Shown piece after piece: positions 8,613 through 16,686 of a stretch of DNA of 23,791 bases (its first letter is position 1; every line of letters starts with the position of its first letter). Made by a program: the position numbers and the translations under genes. Origin of the DNA: Gammaproteobacteria bacterium (lineage in GTDB: Bacteria; Pseudomonadota; Gammaproteobacteria; SZUA-21). The stretch spans positions 1 through 23,791 of the forward strand of contig QIKQ01000003.1 of NCBI GenBank assembly GCA_003233075.1, given 5' to 3'. A model generated the notes under the pieces. It was not told where the DNA came from. It searched no databases and worked only from the letters and a program-made list of their open reading frames with translations.

Positions 8613-8761
8613 TTTAGGGCACCTCTAATAATTGTCTATTTGCACGCTGGCGGCGTTGTCGAATTTTTTAAAATGCTCATTTACTGCGTGTAAACTGCGC
8701 TTTTAAAAAGTTCTCCGCCTTGCCAGCGCACAAATATCCTAATTTTTAGAGTTGCCCTTTA
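8613..8761. repeat. 149-base MITE-like imperfect palindrome between the wecG-like gene and the exosortase gene
   Basis: The left arm (about 8613-8673) and right arm (about 8701-8761) are reverse complements over about 60 bases at roughly 70% identity. Matched blocks include AGGGCACCTCTAATAATT against AGGGCAACTCTAAAAATT, then TTTGCACGCTGGC against TTTGTGCGCTGGC, then TTTTTAAAA at the inner ends. The core contains ACTGCGTGTAAACTGCGC. Its terminal symmetry and size fit a miniature inverted-repeat element; I recall similar palindromes scattered in gammaproteobacterial genomes but cannot name the family. The right arm supplies the last codons and TAG stop of the wecG-like gene. Transcribed, it would form a long hairpin within the operon that could change the wecG-to-exosortase expression ratio. 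Confidence 0.72.
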
Positions 8762-9512
8762 GTTTGTTTCCAAAACCTAATTTCTGTTTTATCACTAAGT
8801 AGACAAATTTAGGCAAAGCGGTCTGTCTAACTAATCGCTTAGGTTGTGACGCTAAACGATAAAACCATTCTAAATATATTGCCCTAAAAAACGCTGGTGC
8901 GCGCTTAACATTACCCGCAATTACGTCAAAAGTACCACCGACGCCCTGACAAATTTTTACATTAAGTGAATTTAAATACTTCGACATCCAAATCTCCTGA
9001 GCAGGACTACCCAAAGCAATAAATAAAATGTCCGTTTCTAATTGATTGATTCTTTGGACTAGAGAAGGCATTTCCTCTTCGCTAAGATAACCATCTTGAG
9101 AGCCAACTATATTGAGATCTGGATATTTTAGTTTAAGATTTGAAACTGCTTTCATATTAACTTCAGGCTTGGCGCCAAATAAAAATACTTTTTTTCCTTT
9201 TCTTTCAGCTAAGGCGCAAATCTCCGGCATTAATTCTGAGCCAGGCACCCGCTGCATCTTTTTTGACTTAAGCATTCGTGCTGCAATGACTGCTCCTATT
9301 CCGTCTGGAATGATCATGCCTGCTTGCTGAATAATCTTTAACAAATTTTTATCGGCATGACATTTAATAATTTTTTCAGGATTTACTGCAATGACCGATT
9401 TAGGCTGATTTTGCTCCAAATAATGCTCGATAGTCTGCAATGCAGACTGCATATTTACGCAATCAATTGGTACACCTAAAATTTCAATTCTCGTTGGTAT
9501 CATCTCTGTCAC
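8739..9512 (-). CDS. wecG: WecG/TagA/CpsF-family glycosyltransferase (probable ManNAcA transferase)
   Basis: A GT26-family enzyme acting on the cytoplasmic membrane face, expected to add the second sugar to the undecaprenyl-linked acceptor. Conserved stretches are NPEKI (44-48), PDGIGAV (69-75) with the likely catalytic Asp, RVPGSEL (88-94), GSPAQEIWM (168-176), GVGGTFDVIAGNVKRAP (190-206) and EWFYRLASQPKRL (215-227). WecB and WecC in the same operon make UDP-ManNAcA the likely donor. The listed start is GTG; ATG at 9501-9503 gives MIPTRIEILG, closer to the usual family start. Neither has a clear ribosome-binding site. Both overlap the 3' end of the heparinase-like gene, suggesting coupling. 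The C-terminal KGNSKN and stop codon come from the palindromic element, a sign that the original end was replaced. Confidence 0.88.
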   Translation of the reverse strand: MTEMIPTRIEILGVPIDCVNMQSALQTIEHYLEQNQPKSVIAVNPEKIIKCHADKNLLKIIQQAGMIIPDGIGAVIAARMLKSKKMQRVPGSELMPEICALAERKGKKVFLFGAKPEVNMKAVSNLKLKYPDLNIVGSQDGYLSEEEMPSLVQRINQLETDILFIALGSPAQEIWMSKYLNSLNVKICQGVGGTFDVIAGNVKRAPAFFRAIYLEWFYRLASQPKRLVRQTALPKFVYLVIKQKLGFGNKLKGNSKN

Positions 9513-11481
9513 TTATTAAATCTATCATGTCATCAATTGTATTTATTTCTGCTATACTGGCTTCATAGCCCTTCAGCTGCACTGTTCTTTTAGGTGCAAT
9601 ACAAAAGACTGTTTTTACTGTATGTGGCAAATCAGTACGAATATCCCCGCTCAAATTATAACAGGGAACGACTTCGCCATACACTGGAGAATACCACCCT
9701 CGACTGGACTCTTTATCCGCATTAAAAACCCGGAAATGATTGATTCCCTTTATAAACACTTTAACTTGCCGAGATTGAGATTTGATTTCCCAGCTATTAT
9801 ACAGTTTTCCAGCAAAACTGGTGCTTGCTAATTCAGTCAGTTGCGATTGGAAATGCCAATTAATGTTAATCTCTACTGCGCTTCCACCCTCTATTTCGTC
9901 GATTACAATTACGTTACCCATATCATCAACCAATATTCCTCGAGTATGTTTTACACCCAGGCTTTGGTAACCGTTGTGGCTAGCAATGCTTAGCAATTTA
10001 TTCTCATCTGTACGAGCACGATGCAATAATTTCACTGTGTACGGCTTTGACCACTGAAACGAGCTTTCTTGTAGCGCTTGATCCAGACCATTAATGCAAA
10101 TGGTATTATGCGCCTGGGTACTGCGAAAATACCGACGTAAACTTGGTTTACCCACATAATAGCCGGTACCGCAATCAATTAAAAAAGGGCAACCGTCAAC
10201 CTCCATGTTAATTGACAAAGCGTCTGCATGACCATGACCATAGGAGGGCGGCATGCCTAATTTCGCATGATCAAATATAATTCGAGATAGTCCAATCTTA
10301 GGCTTAACAATAATTGTATAGTCAGCTAACTTAATAAAATCTTTGTCTTCGATATCAGCGTCATGACTAAAACTGACGTCCAAATTTGGAATTAAAGCAT
10401 AACCATCGTCACTGTCACCCATTTTTGGTATTGAATCTGAGTCACTAGAAATAGTAGCCAGATACGCCCTACTGCGGCTAAAGGCACTATTAATTTTTTC
10501 ACTCACCGGTAATTTGTGAAATTCCAGAATCTGGATTGAAAGCCCAATCAAATCAGTAATAAAAAGCTGATAGCAAAATGCCTGCTCGATACCACAACCA
10601 TCTTCCAGTATTTGCCTCTGTGCTTCTTTCTCTAGTATCGCAACTCCCATTTGCTGCCATTTCGCGGCTCGCTTAAATTCTGGAAATAACAAACCCGAAT
10701 AGATTAAGCCAACCGCTTCCGCTATGGTGTGATTTCCCGCCGACGAATGCAGCGACAATCTTTTTTCTATCATAGAAGCATGCGTCTCAATCAGCGTTAA
10801 TACGTCATGCCAGATCTCGCTGTCTTTGCCTATTTTAGACCTAACAATATCAAACGTATGACAAACCGATAATATTCGTAAAGCACATTCCATCGCAGAA
10901 ACATAATGCACACCTTCAAGAGCGGGATTACGTTTTACCCAATCAGCAAATTGACTAATAAGCATTGCTAAGGCTTTGCCCGAATCAGATTTAAGATCAG
11001 ACTCCACATCACCACCCTTTTGCGTTTGCAAGGCAAGACACACCAACTGCTGCAGTCGCGCGGGCTCCCAGACTAGTCTGGCATCACCAATGGGGTTACC
11101 TTCTCGATAGGAAACCTTATTAAAAAATACTTTAGGCCAAAGTTTATGAGTGTCGGGTGCACGACGCCAACACTCGGCGTTTTCCGCCCATTGCCACCGA
11201 TACGCTAATGCGGGCCAATAGCCCTCTAATAGTTCAGTAACAGTAACGCCTAAACTGGCATTATTAATTGGCAATTGAAACAACTTAAATTCACTTGCGG
11301 TACAAAAGCTAAAGCTTCCCTTACTGTATAGTTTTGGGGAACTGCTCGGTTTTTTAGATTTTTGATAGGTTTTATTAAACTGAATAATACGCAGGTGTTC
11401 TATAAATCGATGCACAAGCTCTTTGCCGGACATAACACGGAGACGCTTTGCATACCACTTGAGCTTTTTAAACGCCTCCAT
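9484..11481 (-). CDS. Heparinase II/III-like family protein (putative polysaccharide lyase)
   Basis: A 665-residue protein with the two-part layout of heparinase II/III-like lyases: an alpha/alpha-toroid (roughly 80-370) with NHTIAEA (250-256) and the Tyr-containing EQAFCYQ (299-305), then a beta-sandwich domain (roughly 390-640) with YGHGHADALS (414-423), DCGTGYY (436-442) and RSTQAHNT (453-460). Family members cleave uronic-acid-containing glycans by beta-elimination. There is no clear signal peptide: the start is basic (KKLKWYAKRLR), so the protein looks cytoplasmic or membrane-associated rather than secreted by Sec. This type is common inside exopolysaccharide loci next to the bi-domain oxidoreductase found just upstream (26-base gap), so it more likely edits or builds the polymer than feeds on foreign glycans. 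Its substrate is unknown. Confidence 0.83.
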   Translation of the reverse strand: MEAFKKLKWYAKRLRVMSGKELVHRFIEHLRIIQFNKTYQKSKKPSSSPKLYSKGSFSFCTASEFKLFQLPINNASLGVTVTELLEGYWPALAYRWQWAENAECWRRAPDTHKLWPKVFFNKVSYREGNPIGDARLVWEPARLQQLVCLALQTQKGGDVESDLKSDSGKALAMLISQFADWVKRNPALEGVHYVSAMECALRILSVCHTFDIVRSKIGKDSEIWHDVLTLIETHASMIEKRLSLHSSAGNHTIAEAVGLIYSGLLFPEFKRAAKWQQMGVAILEKEAQRQILEDGCGIEQAFCYQLFITDLIGLSIQILEFHKLPVSEKINSAFSRSRAYLATISSDSDSIPKMGDSDDGYALIPNLDVSFSHDADIEDKDFIKLADYTIIVKPKIGLSRIIFDHAKLGMPPSYGHGHADALSINMEVDGCPFLIDCGTGYYVGKPSLRRYFRSTQAHNTICINGLDQALQESSFQWSKPYTVKLLHRARTDENKLLSIASHNGYQSLGVKHTRGILVDDMGNVIVIDEIEGGSAVEININWHFQSQLTELASTSFAGKLYNSWEIKSQSRQVKVFIKGINHFRVFNADKESSRGWYSPVYGEVVPCYNLSGDIRTDLPHTVKTVFCIAPKRTVQLKGYEASIAEINTIDDMIDLISDRDDTNEN

Positions 11482-11507
11482 TTGACTTTAATCTCAGAAC
11501 TGATTTC

Positions 11508-13658
11508 TTAAAAAGTATACTTCTTGCCATCTTGCAATGCTTGCGCAGCAAACAAAGTTGCTTTTGTCATCGCTACAATTGCCTCAAACCCTAAAGTACA
11601 AGCTTCTGAATCTTTGACAGTATCCGCGAACATTTTCATTTCTTGCTCAAAACCCTTGTCACGTTTTGAGGTTTTATGCACTATTTTTTTTCCGTTAGAG
11701 TACATTTCAGTTGTCAAATAATCATCCATTACTAAAGACTTACCATCGCCGTGTGCTTCAAAGCGTTCTTTGGCTAATGCTGAATCTCCTCCCGACACAT
11801 AAACAAGACTGCCAATTGATCCATCATCAAATTCCAAATTCACTATGATCTGATCGTTAGTAATGTTAGAGGAATGCGAACGAATTGCCTGAGCATTAAC
11901 CGACACCGGCAATGCGCCGCTGATTTTAGACATATAATCAATAAAATGACAACCTTCGCCTATCAGTCTACCACCACCTACTGTTAAATCTTGAATCCAA
12001 TGGTCTGCGTCAATTGAACCGGCATTAACTCGATAGGTCATTACCAGTGGATTATTGCGTTTCGCAAAAAACTCATGCGCTTTTTCCGCGTGCGATGAAA
12101 ACCGCCGGTTAAAACCTACAATAACTCTTATGCCACTTTTTGAAATTTTCTCGTATGTCTCGATAATTTCATCTAACTCAGTCTCACTAATACACAATGG
12201 TTTCTCTACAAACACGTGTTTTCCGGCTACAAGCGAATCTATCACCATCCGCGCATGGGCGTTATGGCGGGTGCCTATTAGAACCGAATTGACTTCCTCA
12301 TCAGCTAATACTTCTTTATAGTCACTCGTGCAGTATTCTGCGTCCGTTTTTTGCCCCAGTGAACGCGCATTAATACCCGTACCAGTACAAGCAACTTTGA
12401 TTTTTAAATTAGCTTGTTTTTTTAGTGCGGGTACCAACATGTCTTTCACATGGCTGCCGCCACCAATGATGCCCAAATTGACAGACTCAGCAGATTTTGC
12501 TTCGTGTAGCTGAATGGAACGTTTAGCTATTTTCTGAGATGAAACATCATAACGAAGTAATATGCCTAAATACGGTTCGCTGTTGTCCATAACCATTTTA
12601 TAGGGAATCTTTGCTTGCTCAATATCATAGGTATGCGTGGTTAGCTTAGTAACATTAATTTTCTTTTCGCTAATTAACTGCAAGAATGCCTGCATATTCC
12701 GTTTTTCGGTCCAGCGCACATAACCGTAGGGATAATCATTGCCCTTTTCTTCGTATTCAGTGTCGTAACGTCCTGGTCCATAGGAGGTCGAAAGCTTTAA
12801 TTCCAACTCTTTAACATAGTAACTTTCTCTTGGTATTTTCATACCAACCGCACCAACAATAATTACTTTACCCTTTTTACGGCAAATCTCACCAGCGGTT
12901 TCAACCGGCCCATCTGATTTAGTACTGGCGGTAATTATAACTTCATCAGCACCATAGCCATGCGTTACCGCGGCAACTGTTTCTTCAAATTCATTCGCTG
13001 GAATTGCATAATCAACACCAAACTCTTTAGCCAATGTCAGCTTGCTTTCATCAACATCCGTCGCAATCACGACACAGCCATTTGCCTTTAACATTTGCAC
13101 TGTAAGCTGACCTAATAAACCTAAACCAATCACGGCAACAATATCACCCAAGCGTGGCTCCGCTTGTCGAATACCTTGCATCGCGATTGAGCCCAACGTT
13201 ACATATGACGCATCCTCAAAACTCACATTATCTGGGATTTTTACGCAAAGATTTTTAGGAACATAAATATGTTCAGCATGAGAAGCGTAATTCTGACCCG
13301 CACAGGCAACTCGATCACCAGCTGAAAAACCATCCGCATTACGTCCCGCCTCTATCACTACACCAGCACTGCTATAACCTAGGGCTGCCGGCGTGTCCAA
13401 ACGCGAAAACACCATTTTCATGGTATCCACTAAACCATCTTTTTTGACCTTACCTAGTACTTTCTTAACTAAATCTGGCCGATCAGCCGCTTTCCCAACT
13501 AAACTCTTATTTGCAATGCTAATTGTCGATTTTTCCGTTCCAGCACTAATCAAGGAAAATGCATTGGCTACCAATAATCCGCCCGATTTAACAGTAGGCG
13601 CCGGAACTTCATCAAGGGATAATTCTCCGGTTCTAAAATTTTGAATTACTTGCTTCAT
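11508..13658 (-). CDS. Bi-domain oxidoreductase: MDR dehydrogenase fused to Gfo/Idh/MocA domain
   Basis: A 716-residue fusion. The N-terminal half (1-370) is a medium-chain dehydrogenase/reductase with the nucleotide-binding motif GLGLLG (178-183); the usual catalytic zinc cysteine region is replaced by ISAGTEKS (37-44), so a zinc-dependent alcohol dehydrogenase reaction is unlikely. The C-terminal half (390-716) is a Gfo/Idh/MocA oxidoreductase with GIIGGGSH (397-404) and the catalytic-site EKP (485-487). Such fusions recur in polysaccharide clusters directly beside heparinase-like genes; the reaction is not established, but an NAD(P)-linked modification of a sugar or uronic acid is a reasonable guess. 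It is the first gene of the lower minus-strand block, preceded by the 515-base gap that probably contains its promoter. The ribosome site is weak (AGGA about 14 bases upstream). Confidence 0.86.
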   Translation of the reverse strand: MKQVIQNFRTGELSLDEVPAPTVKSGGLLVANAFSLISAGTEKSTISIANKSLVGKAADRPDLVKKVLGKVKKDGLVDTMKMVFSRLDTPAALGYSSAGVVIEAGRNADGFSAGDRVACAGQNYASHAEHIYVPKNLCVKIPDNVSFEDASYVTLGSIAMQGIRQAEPRLGDIVAVIGLGLLGQLTVQMLKANGCVVIATDVDESKLTLAKEFGVDYAIPANEFEETVAAVTHGYGADEVIITASTKSDGPVETAGEICRKKGKVIIVGAVGMKIPRESYYVKELELKLSTSYGPGRYDTEYEEKGNDYPYGYVRWTEKRNMQAFLQLISEKKINVTKLTTHTYDIEQAKIPYKMVMDNSEPYLGILLRYDVSSQKIAKRSIQLHEAKSAESVNLGIIGGGSHVKDMLVPALKKQANLKIKVACTGTGINARSLGQKTDAEYCTSDYKEVLADEEVNSVLIGTRHNAHARMVIDSLVAGKHVFVEKPLCISETELDEIIETYEKISKSGIRVIVGFNRRFSSHAEKAHEFFAKRNNPLVMTYRVNAGSIDADHWIQDLTVGGGRLIGEGCHFIDYMSKISGALPVSVNAQAIRSHSSNITNDQIIVNLEFDDGSIGSLVYVSGGDSALAKERFEAHGDGKSLVMDDYLTTEMYSNGKKIVHKTSKRDKGFEQEMKMFADTVKDSEACTLGFEAIVAMTKATLFAAQALQDGKKYTF

Positions 13659-13778
13659 ACGCTTATTACTTTCCTTAAATACCTTAGATCAAACAAAATA
13701 TTTTTAAATACTAATTTTTCCTGACCATTGCTAAATCAATGAAATAAACCTGGTAAGTAGCACTAATCTAAAGCGCAA

Positions 13779-13784
13779 ATTATA
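13779..13784 (-). promoter_or_regulatory. Candidate -10 element of the lower block
   Basis: On the minus strand this is a perfect TATAAT, about 120 bases upstream of the bi-domain oxidoreductase start. At 17-base spacing the -35 position reads TAGTAA, only three of six consensus matches. The region is AT-rich, so chance is a real possibility. Confidence 0.3.
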
Positions 13785-13916
13785 CAGCTAATTTTCATAT
13801 CTTACTATAAGCGGAAGTATACTATTCCAAATTAGAAAATTAAATACTTGTCAGAAAATGGCCTAAAACCATAGTTTTAGCTCTTAAATACATCTGAATT
13901 AGCAATTAACTGCCTA

Positions 13917-13938
13917 TAGAATTAGCAATCTAATTCTA
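13917..13938. repeat. Perfect 9-base hairpin TAGAATTAG-CAAT-CTAATTCTA
   Basis: The two arms are exact reverse complements around the 4-base loop CAAT. The left arm and loop also form the second copy of the direct repeat GAATTAGCAAT. On the plus strand the right arm runs straight into AGGGGACGTGAG and an ATG at 13953. No poly-T tract follows in either direction. Confidence 0.5.
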
Positions 13939-13952
13939 GGGGACGTGAGTTA

Positions 13953-14072
13953 ATGATAGACTTACAAATTTTTTATTTATCTCAGAAAGATATTCAAGCC
14001 AATATAGATACAATGATATGCAAACAATTCTCGTTAGTACTTATAACTAGTTTAATTTATAGATGCACATGA
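13953..14072 (+). CDS. Possible 39-residue small ORF
   Basis: ATG is preceded at about 10 bases by AGGGG, a good ribosome-binding-like sequence and rare in this AT-rich gap. The product begins MIDLQIFYLSQKDI and ends in ...LIYRCT. The opening is faintly like the start of ornithine-cyclodeaminase-type proteins, which would make it a decayed gene fragment, but this is too short to trust. It runs opposite to both flanking genes and no plus-strand gene follows it. It may be an unselected ORF. Confidence 0.2.
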   Translation: MIDLQIFYLSQKDIQANIDTMICKQFSLVLITSLIYRCT

Positions 14073-14173
14073 AGTCGCTCGATATTTTGATTAAGAATGA
14101 ACATTAATAATATTAAGCTATACCTATTCAGAAACTATAATTTTAGGCTCAATAATACTATGACTCTTAAATT

Positions 14174-15442
14174 TTAATATTTCTTCTGAATTTGATTTTC
14201 CCAATCAAAACCTTTAATTGCCAGCCCTATAAATCCCCAAATATACCATTGGTAGGATGGATACAAGCTAGGCACTAATCCCATTGCGTCAATTAGCCAC
14301 ATTGAAAATAACATTGCGGCCATTATATTGATTGGTGTCTTTCGCCTCAGATAATTTTTAAAAACACGCATACCGACAGCCAGCAATAAAATACAATAAA
14401 TCATTAGCCCAATGTATCCGCCCGAAAATAAATTTCTGAGGAAATCGTTATGTGCAGCACCAGATGAACCAGTCCCAAATAGCTTTTGAAAAACATTCCT
14501 ATTATTAAATTTCTCCATCGCTGTTTCCCATAAGTACCAACGGCCACCTAATGTTCTTTTTTTGTCGCGCTCTGTAACTTCATCTTGTGACGCAATTATT
14601 TCCTTGGAAAAAAGCTGAAGAGAATCTTTAAAAATCCGGCCACCCGTAAATGAATTAATACCAATGACCGCTGCAATGATCACGAAAAACAATAAATATT
14701 TTCTATAGGCTATTACCCAAATAAGAAACCAAACAATACCAATCGCATAAGCTGCTTTAGAGTGCAGTCTATAAATTGTAAAAATCGTCATTGCAACTAA
14801 GCTTAGCAACGCGAGCTTCTTAAGCGGCGCTGTCGTGCCTTTCAAAAAATAACTCCAATAAAGAATAATCGCAGTTAATGTTTGAAAACCATAAAAACGA
14901 AGTATACTTGCATCATGATACATACCGACATTTCTCGATAAGCCTACCGTCATGCGCTCTGTCCATACTACGCCTGAAACACCTTGATAAACCCCCATTA
15001 AAACCGGGAAAAATCCTGCGAAAATAAAAATAACAAGTAACTTTCTAAATTCTTCCTTTTCTCTAAAAAATGCCTGAAGGACAAAAAAACCAATAAAGCC
15101 ATTCAATATTCGAAAAGTTAAGTCCAAAAACGTAAAAAGCCCTGAATCAACAATATTAAATGAGAAAGTAAGTCCGCTATATATTACATAAGTTAGCCAT
15201 ATTCCAAATAAGGGAAAAGTGCTAATCCTAATTTTGTGACGAATAAAATTGAAAATGACGAAAATTGGCACAAGCGTACCAATAACATGCAAGGTGCTAA
15301 CACCTCCAAATGATTTAGCCCAGGTTGCATCAATAATAGGTTTAGATAAAAAGGCCCATAACAATCCTTTTTTAATATTTCGAGCTAAACCTAAAATTAT
15401 TAGTAAAGTTAGCGCTACGGCAAGTACAATTATAATTGACAT
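14174..15442 (-). CDS. O-antigen polymerase/ligase-like membrane protein (Wzy or WaaL type)
   Basis: A 422-residue polytopic inner-membrane protein with about ten or more hydrophobic segments and one long soluble loop (roughly 265-335). The loop carries GGRWYLWETA (299-308) and GTGSSGAAHNDFLRNLFSGGYIG (323-345); a GxG...H-N-x-F/L block followed by a Gly-rich membrane entry is typical of Wzy_C/O-antigen ligase family proteins. It probably polymerises lipid-linked repeat units in the periplasm, or ligates finished glycan to a carrier; sequence alone does not settle which. It is the last gene of the upper minus-strand block, 53 bases from the upstream glycosyltransferase gene. The ATG has only a distant AGGA upstream. 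Confidence 0.8.
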   Translation of the reverse strand: MSIIIVLAVALTLLIILGLARNIKKGLLWAFLSKPIIDATWAKSFGGVSTLHVIGTLVPIFVIFNFIRHKIRISTFPLFGIWLTYVIYSGLTFSFNIVDSGLFTFLDLTFRILNGFIGFFVLQAFFREKEEFRKLLVIFIFAGFFPVLMGVYQGVSGVVWTERMTVGLSRNVGMYHDASILRFYGFQTLTAIILYWSYFLKGTTAPLKKLALLSLVAMTIFTIYRLHSKAAYAIGIVWFLIWVIAYRKYLLFFVIIAAVIGINSFTGGRIFKDSLQLFSKEIIASQDEVTERDKKRTLGGRWYLWETAMEKFNNRNVFQKLFGTGSSGAAHNDFLRNLFSGGYIGLMIYCILLLAVGMRVFKNYLRRKTPINIMAAMLFSMWLIDAMGLVPSLYPSYQWYIWGFIGLAIKGFDWENQIQKKY

Positions 15443-15495
15443 TTAGTCACTTAATCCTTGTACGGCAATACAACATTTATATTGATTTTTAAATA

Positions 15496-16686
15496 TCATA
15501 TAGTACTAATTATTTTAACTAAGTTTTTCATAACAATTTCTTCTATAAAACAATCGCTCACTGTTTTTCTAGCCTTAACAGATAATTTTTCTCTAAGCTC
15601 AGAATTACTTATTACGGATTCCAAGGCTAATCTGATTTGCTCTACCTCTCCTGGATTAGTCAATATACCATTATCCCCCGAGTTAATCACGTCTGGCAAT
15701 GCGCCTACTCGTGATACAACTACCGCAGACGCCGCAGCCATAGCCTCCAATACTGCCATTGAAAACCCTTCTGAATAACTTGGTAAGACGAAAATATCAC
15801 TTTGATAATAAATTTTATATTTTTCGATTCCAGTGTTTCTATCCCCTAAGTAATCGAATTGTGCTTCAAGCCCCTGATCTACAATGTATTGCTTATAACA
15901 CTCCTCTACATCACGCTGTTCAAATTTATCACCCGTTAATTGATTATAAAACACATTCCTTTCGCTGGTTTTCTTTACCCCCATACATCTAAGTCGAATG
16001 TTGTACTTTTTCATTAATGGCGAAATCGCTTCTAATAAATCACTGTAACCCTTGGCAGTTGATAAATGTCCGGCAAACAATACTATTAGTTGTTTATTAT
16101 CACTTTGCTTATATTCTTGCATTATTTTACTGTCTGCGAAATCATAAAATTCACTGCTAATTGCATTTGGGAAGACACCCACCTTACCTTGTTTCAACAC
16201 AGCGTCGAATTGCTTCGTTAAACAATCAGATTGGGCAAGTACTTTATCTGTCTTATTAATTAGAAATTTGATGATCGCCTTACTCGTGCCACCTAATGAG
16301 TCATAAAAAAAGCGAAAGTGACCACCGCGAAACTGGATTAATATTTTTCGGAAAAATATTTTGCTTAAGACTATTGTAGAACCATCTCTGACCCAACCCA
16401 ACTTGGTTGCCGAAGTAGGCGTATACATAATAAATTTAGGTCTAAAAAATAGTAGATTGTTAATCAATCCAAATATATACTTAAAAAGAGAGTAAAACAT
16501 GACAATATCAAGTTTACCTTTTTGAGCATTTGATTTTCTTACCGTCGTATTTAAATGTTTAATTTGGTAAAACTCATTTAACACCGACGACTCTACTAGC
16601 GTTTTAGTGCCAATTTCAGGTCCAGCAAAAGGCGGAGGATAAGGGCCAATAATAAGTAATTTGGGTTTCATAGTTTTTTCAATCAT
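15496..16686 (-). CDS. GT4-family glycosyltransferase
   Basis: A GT-B fold retaining glycosyltransferase expected to add one sugar to the growing lipid-linked unit at the cytoplasmic membrane face. The N-terminus KPKLLIIGPYPPPFAGPE is the typical Rossmann start with a Gly-rich acceptor loop. The C-terminal donor-binding half has the AGHLSTAKG segment and the E-x7-E motif EGFSMAVLE (306-314 in this numbering). Starts are ambiguous: a GTG at 16719 would overlap the next gene by 41 bases; the ATG at 16684-16686 overlaps its stop as ATGATTGA and is chosen as coupled; the ATG at 16669-16671 (MKPKLL) is equally plausible. None has a good ribosome-binding site. Donor and acceptor are unknown. Confidence 0.85.
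   Translation of the reverse strand: MIEKTMKPKLLIIGPYPPPFAGPEIGTKTLVESSVLNEFYQIKHLNTTVRKSNAQKGKLDIVMFYSLFKYIFGLINNLLFFRPKFIMYTPTSATKLGWVRDGSTIVLSKIFFRKILIQFRGGHFRFFYDSLGGTSKAIIKFLINKTDKVLAQSDCLTKQFDAVLKQGKVGVFPNAISSEFYDFADSKIMQEYKQSDNKQLIVLFAGHLSTAKGYSDLLEAISPLMKKYNIRLRCMGVKKTSERNVFYNQLTGDKFEQRDVEECYKQYIVDQGLEAQFDYLGDRNTGIEKYKIYYQSDIFVLPSYSEGFSMAVLEAMAAASAVVVSRVGALPDVINSGDNGILTNPGEVEQIRLALESVISNSELREKLSVKARKTVSDCFIEEIVMKNLVKIISTI

Larger units (their letters stand above)
13659..14173. other. 515-base gene-poor gap between the two biosynthetic blocks
   Basis: No long reading frame on either strand. It probably holds the promoter of the lower block (minus strand) and the 3' region of the Wzy-like gene. 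Structures seen: a 7-base stem CTAAAAC-CATA-GTTTTAG (13863-13880), a direct repeat GAATTAGCAAT (13896-13906 and 13919-13929), a 9-base hairpin overlapping the second copy (13917-13938), and a 39-codon plus-strand ORF (13953-14072). No hairpin is followed by a convincing T-run, so I find no clear intrinsic terminator. Confidence 0.6.
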
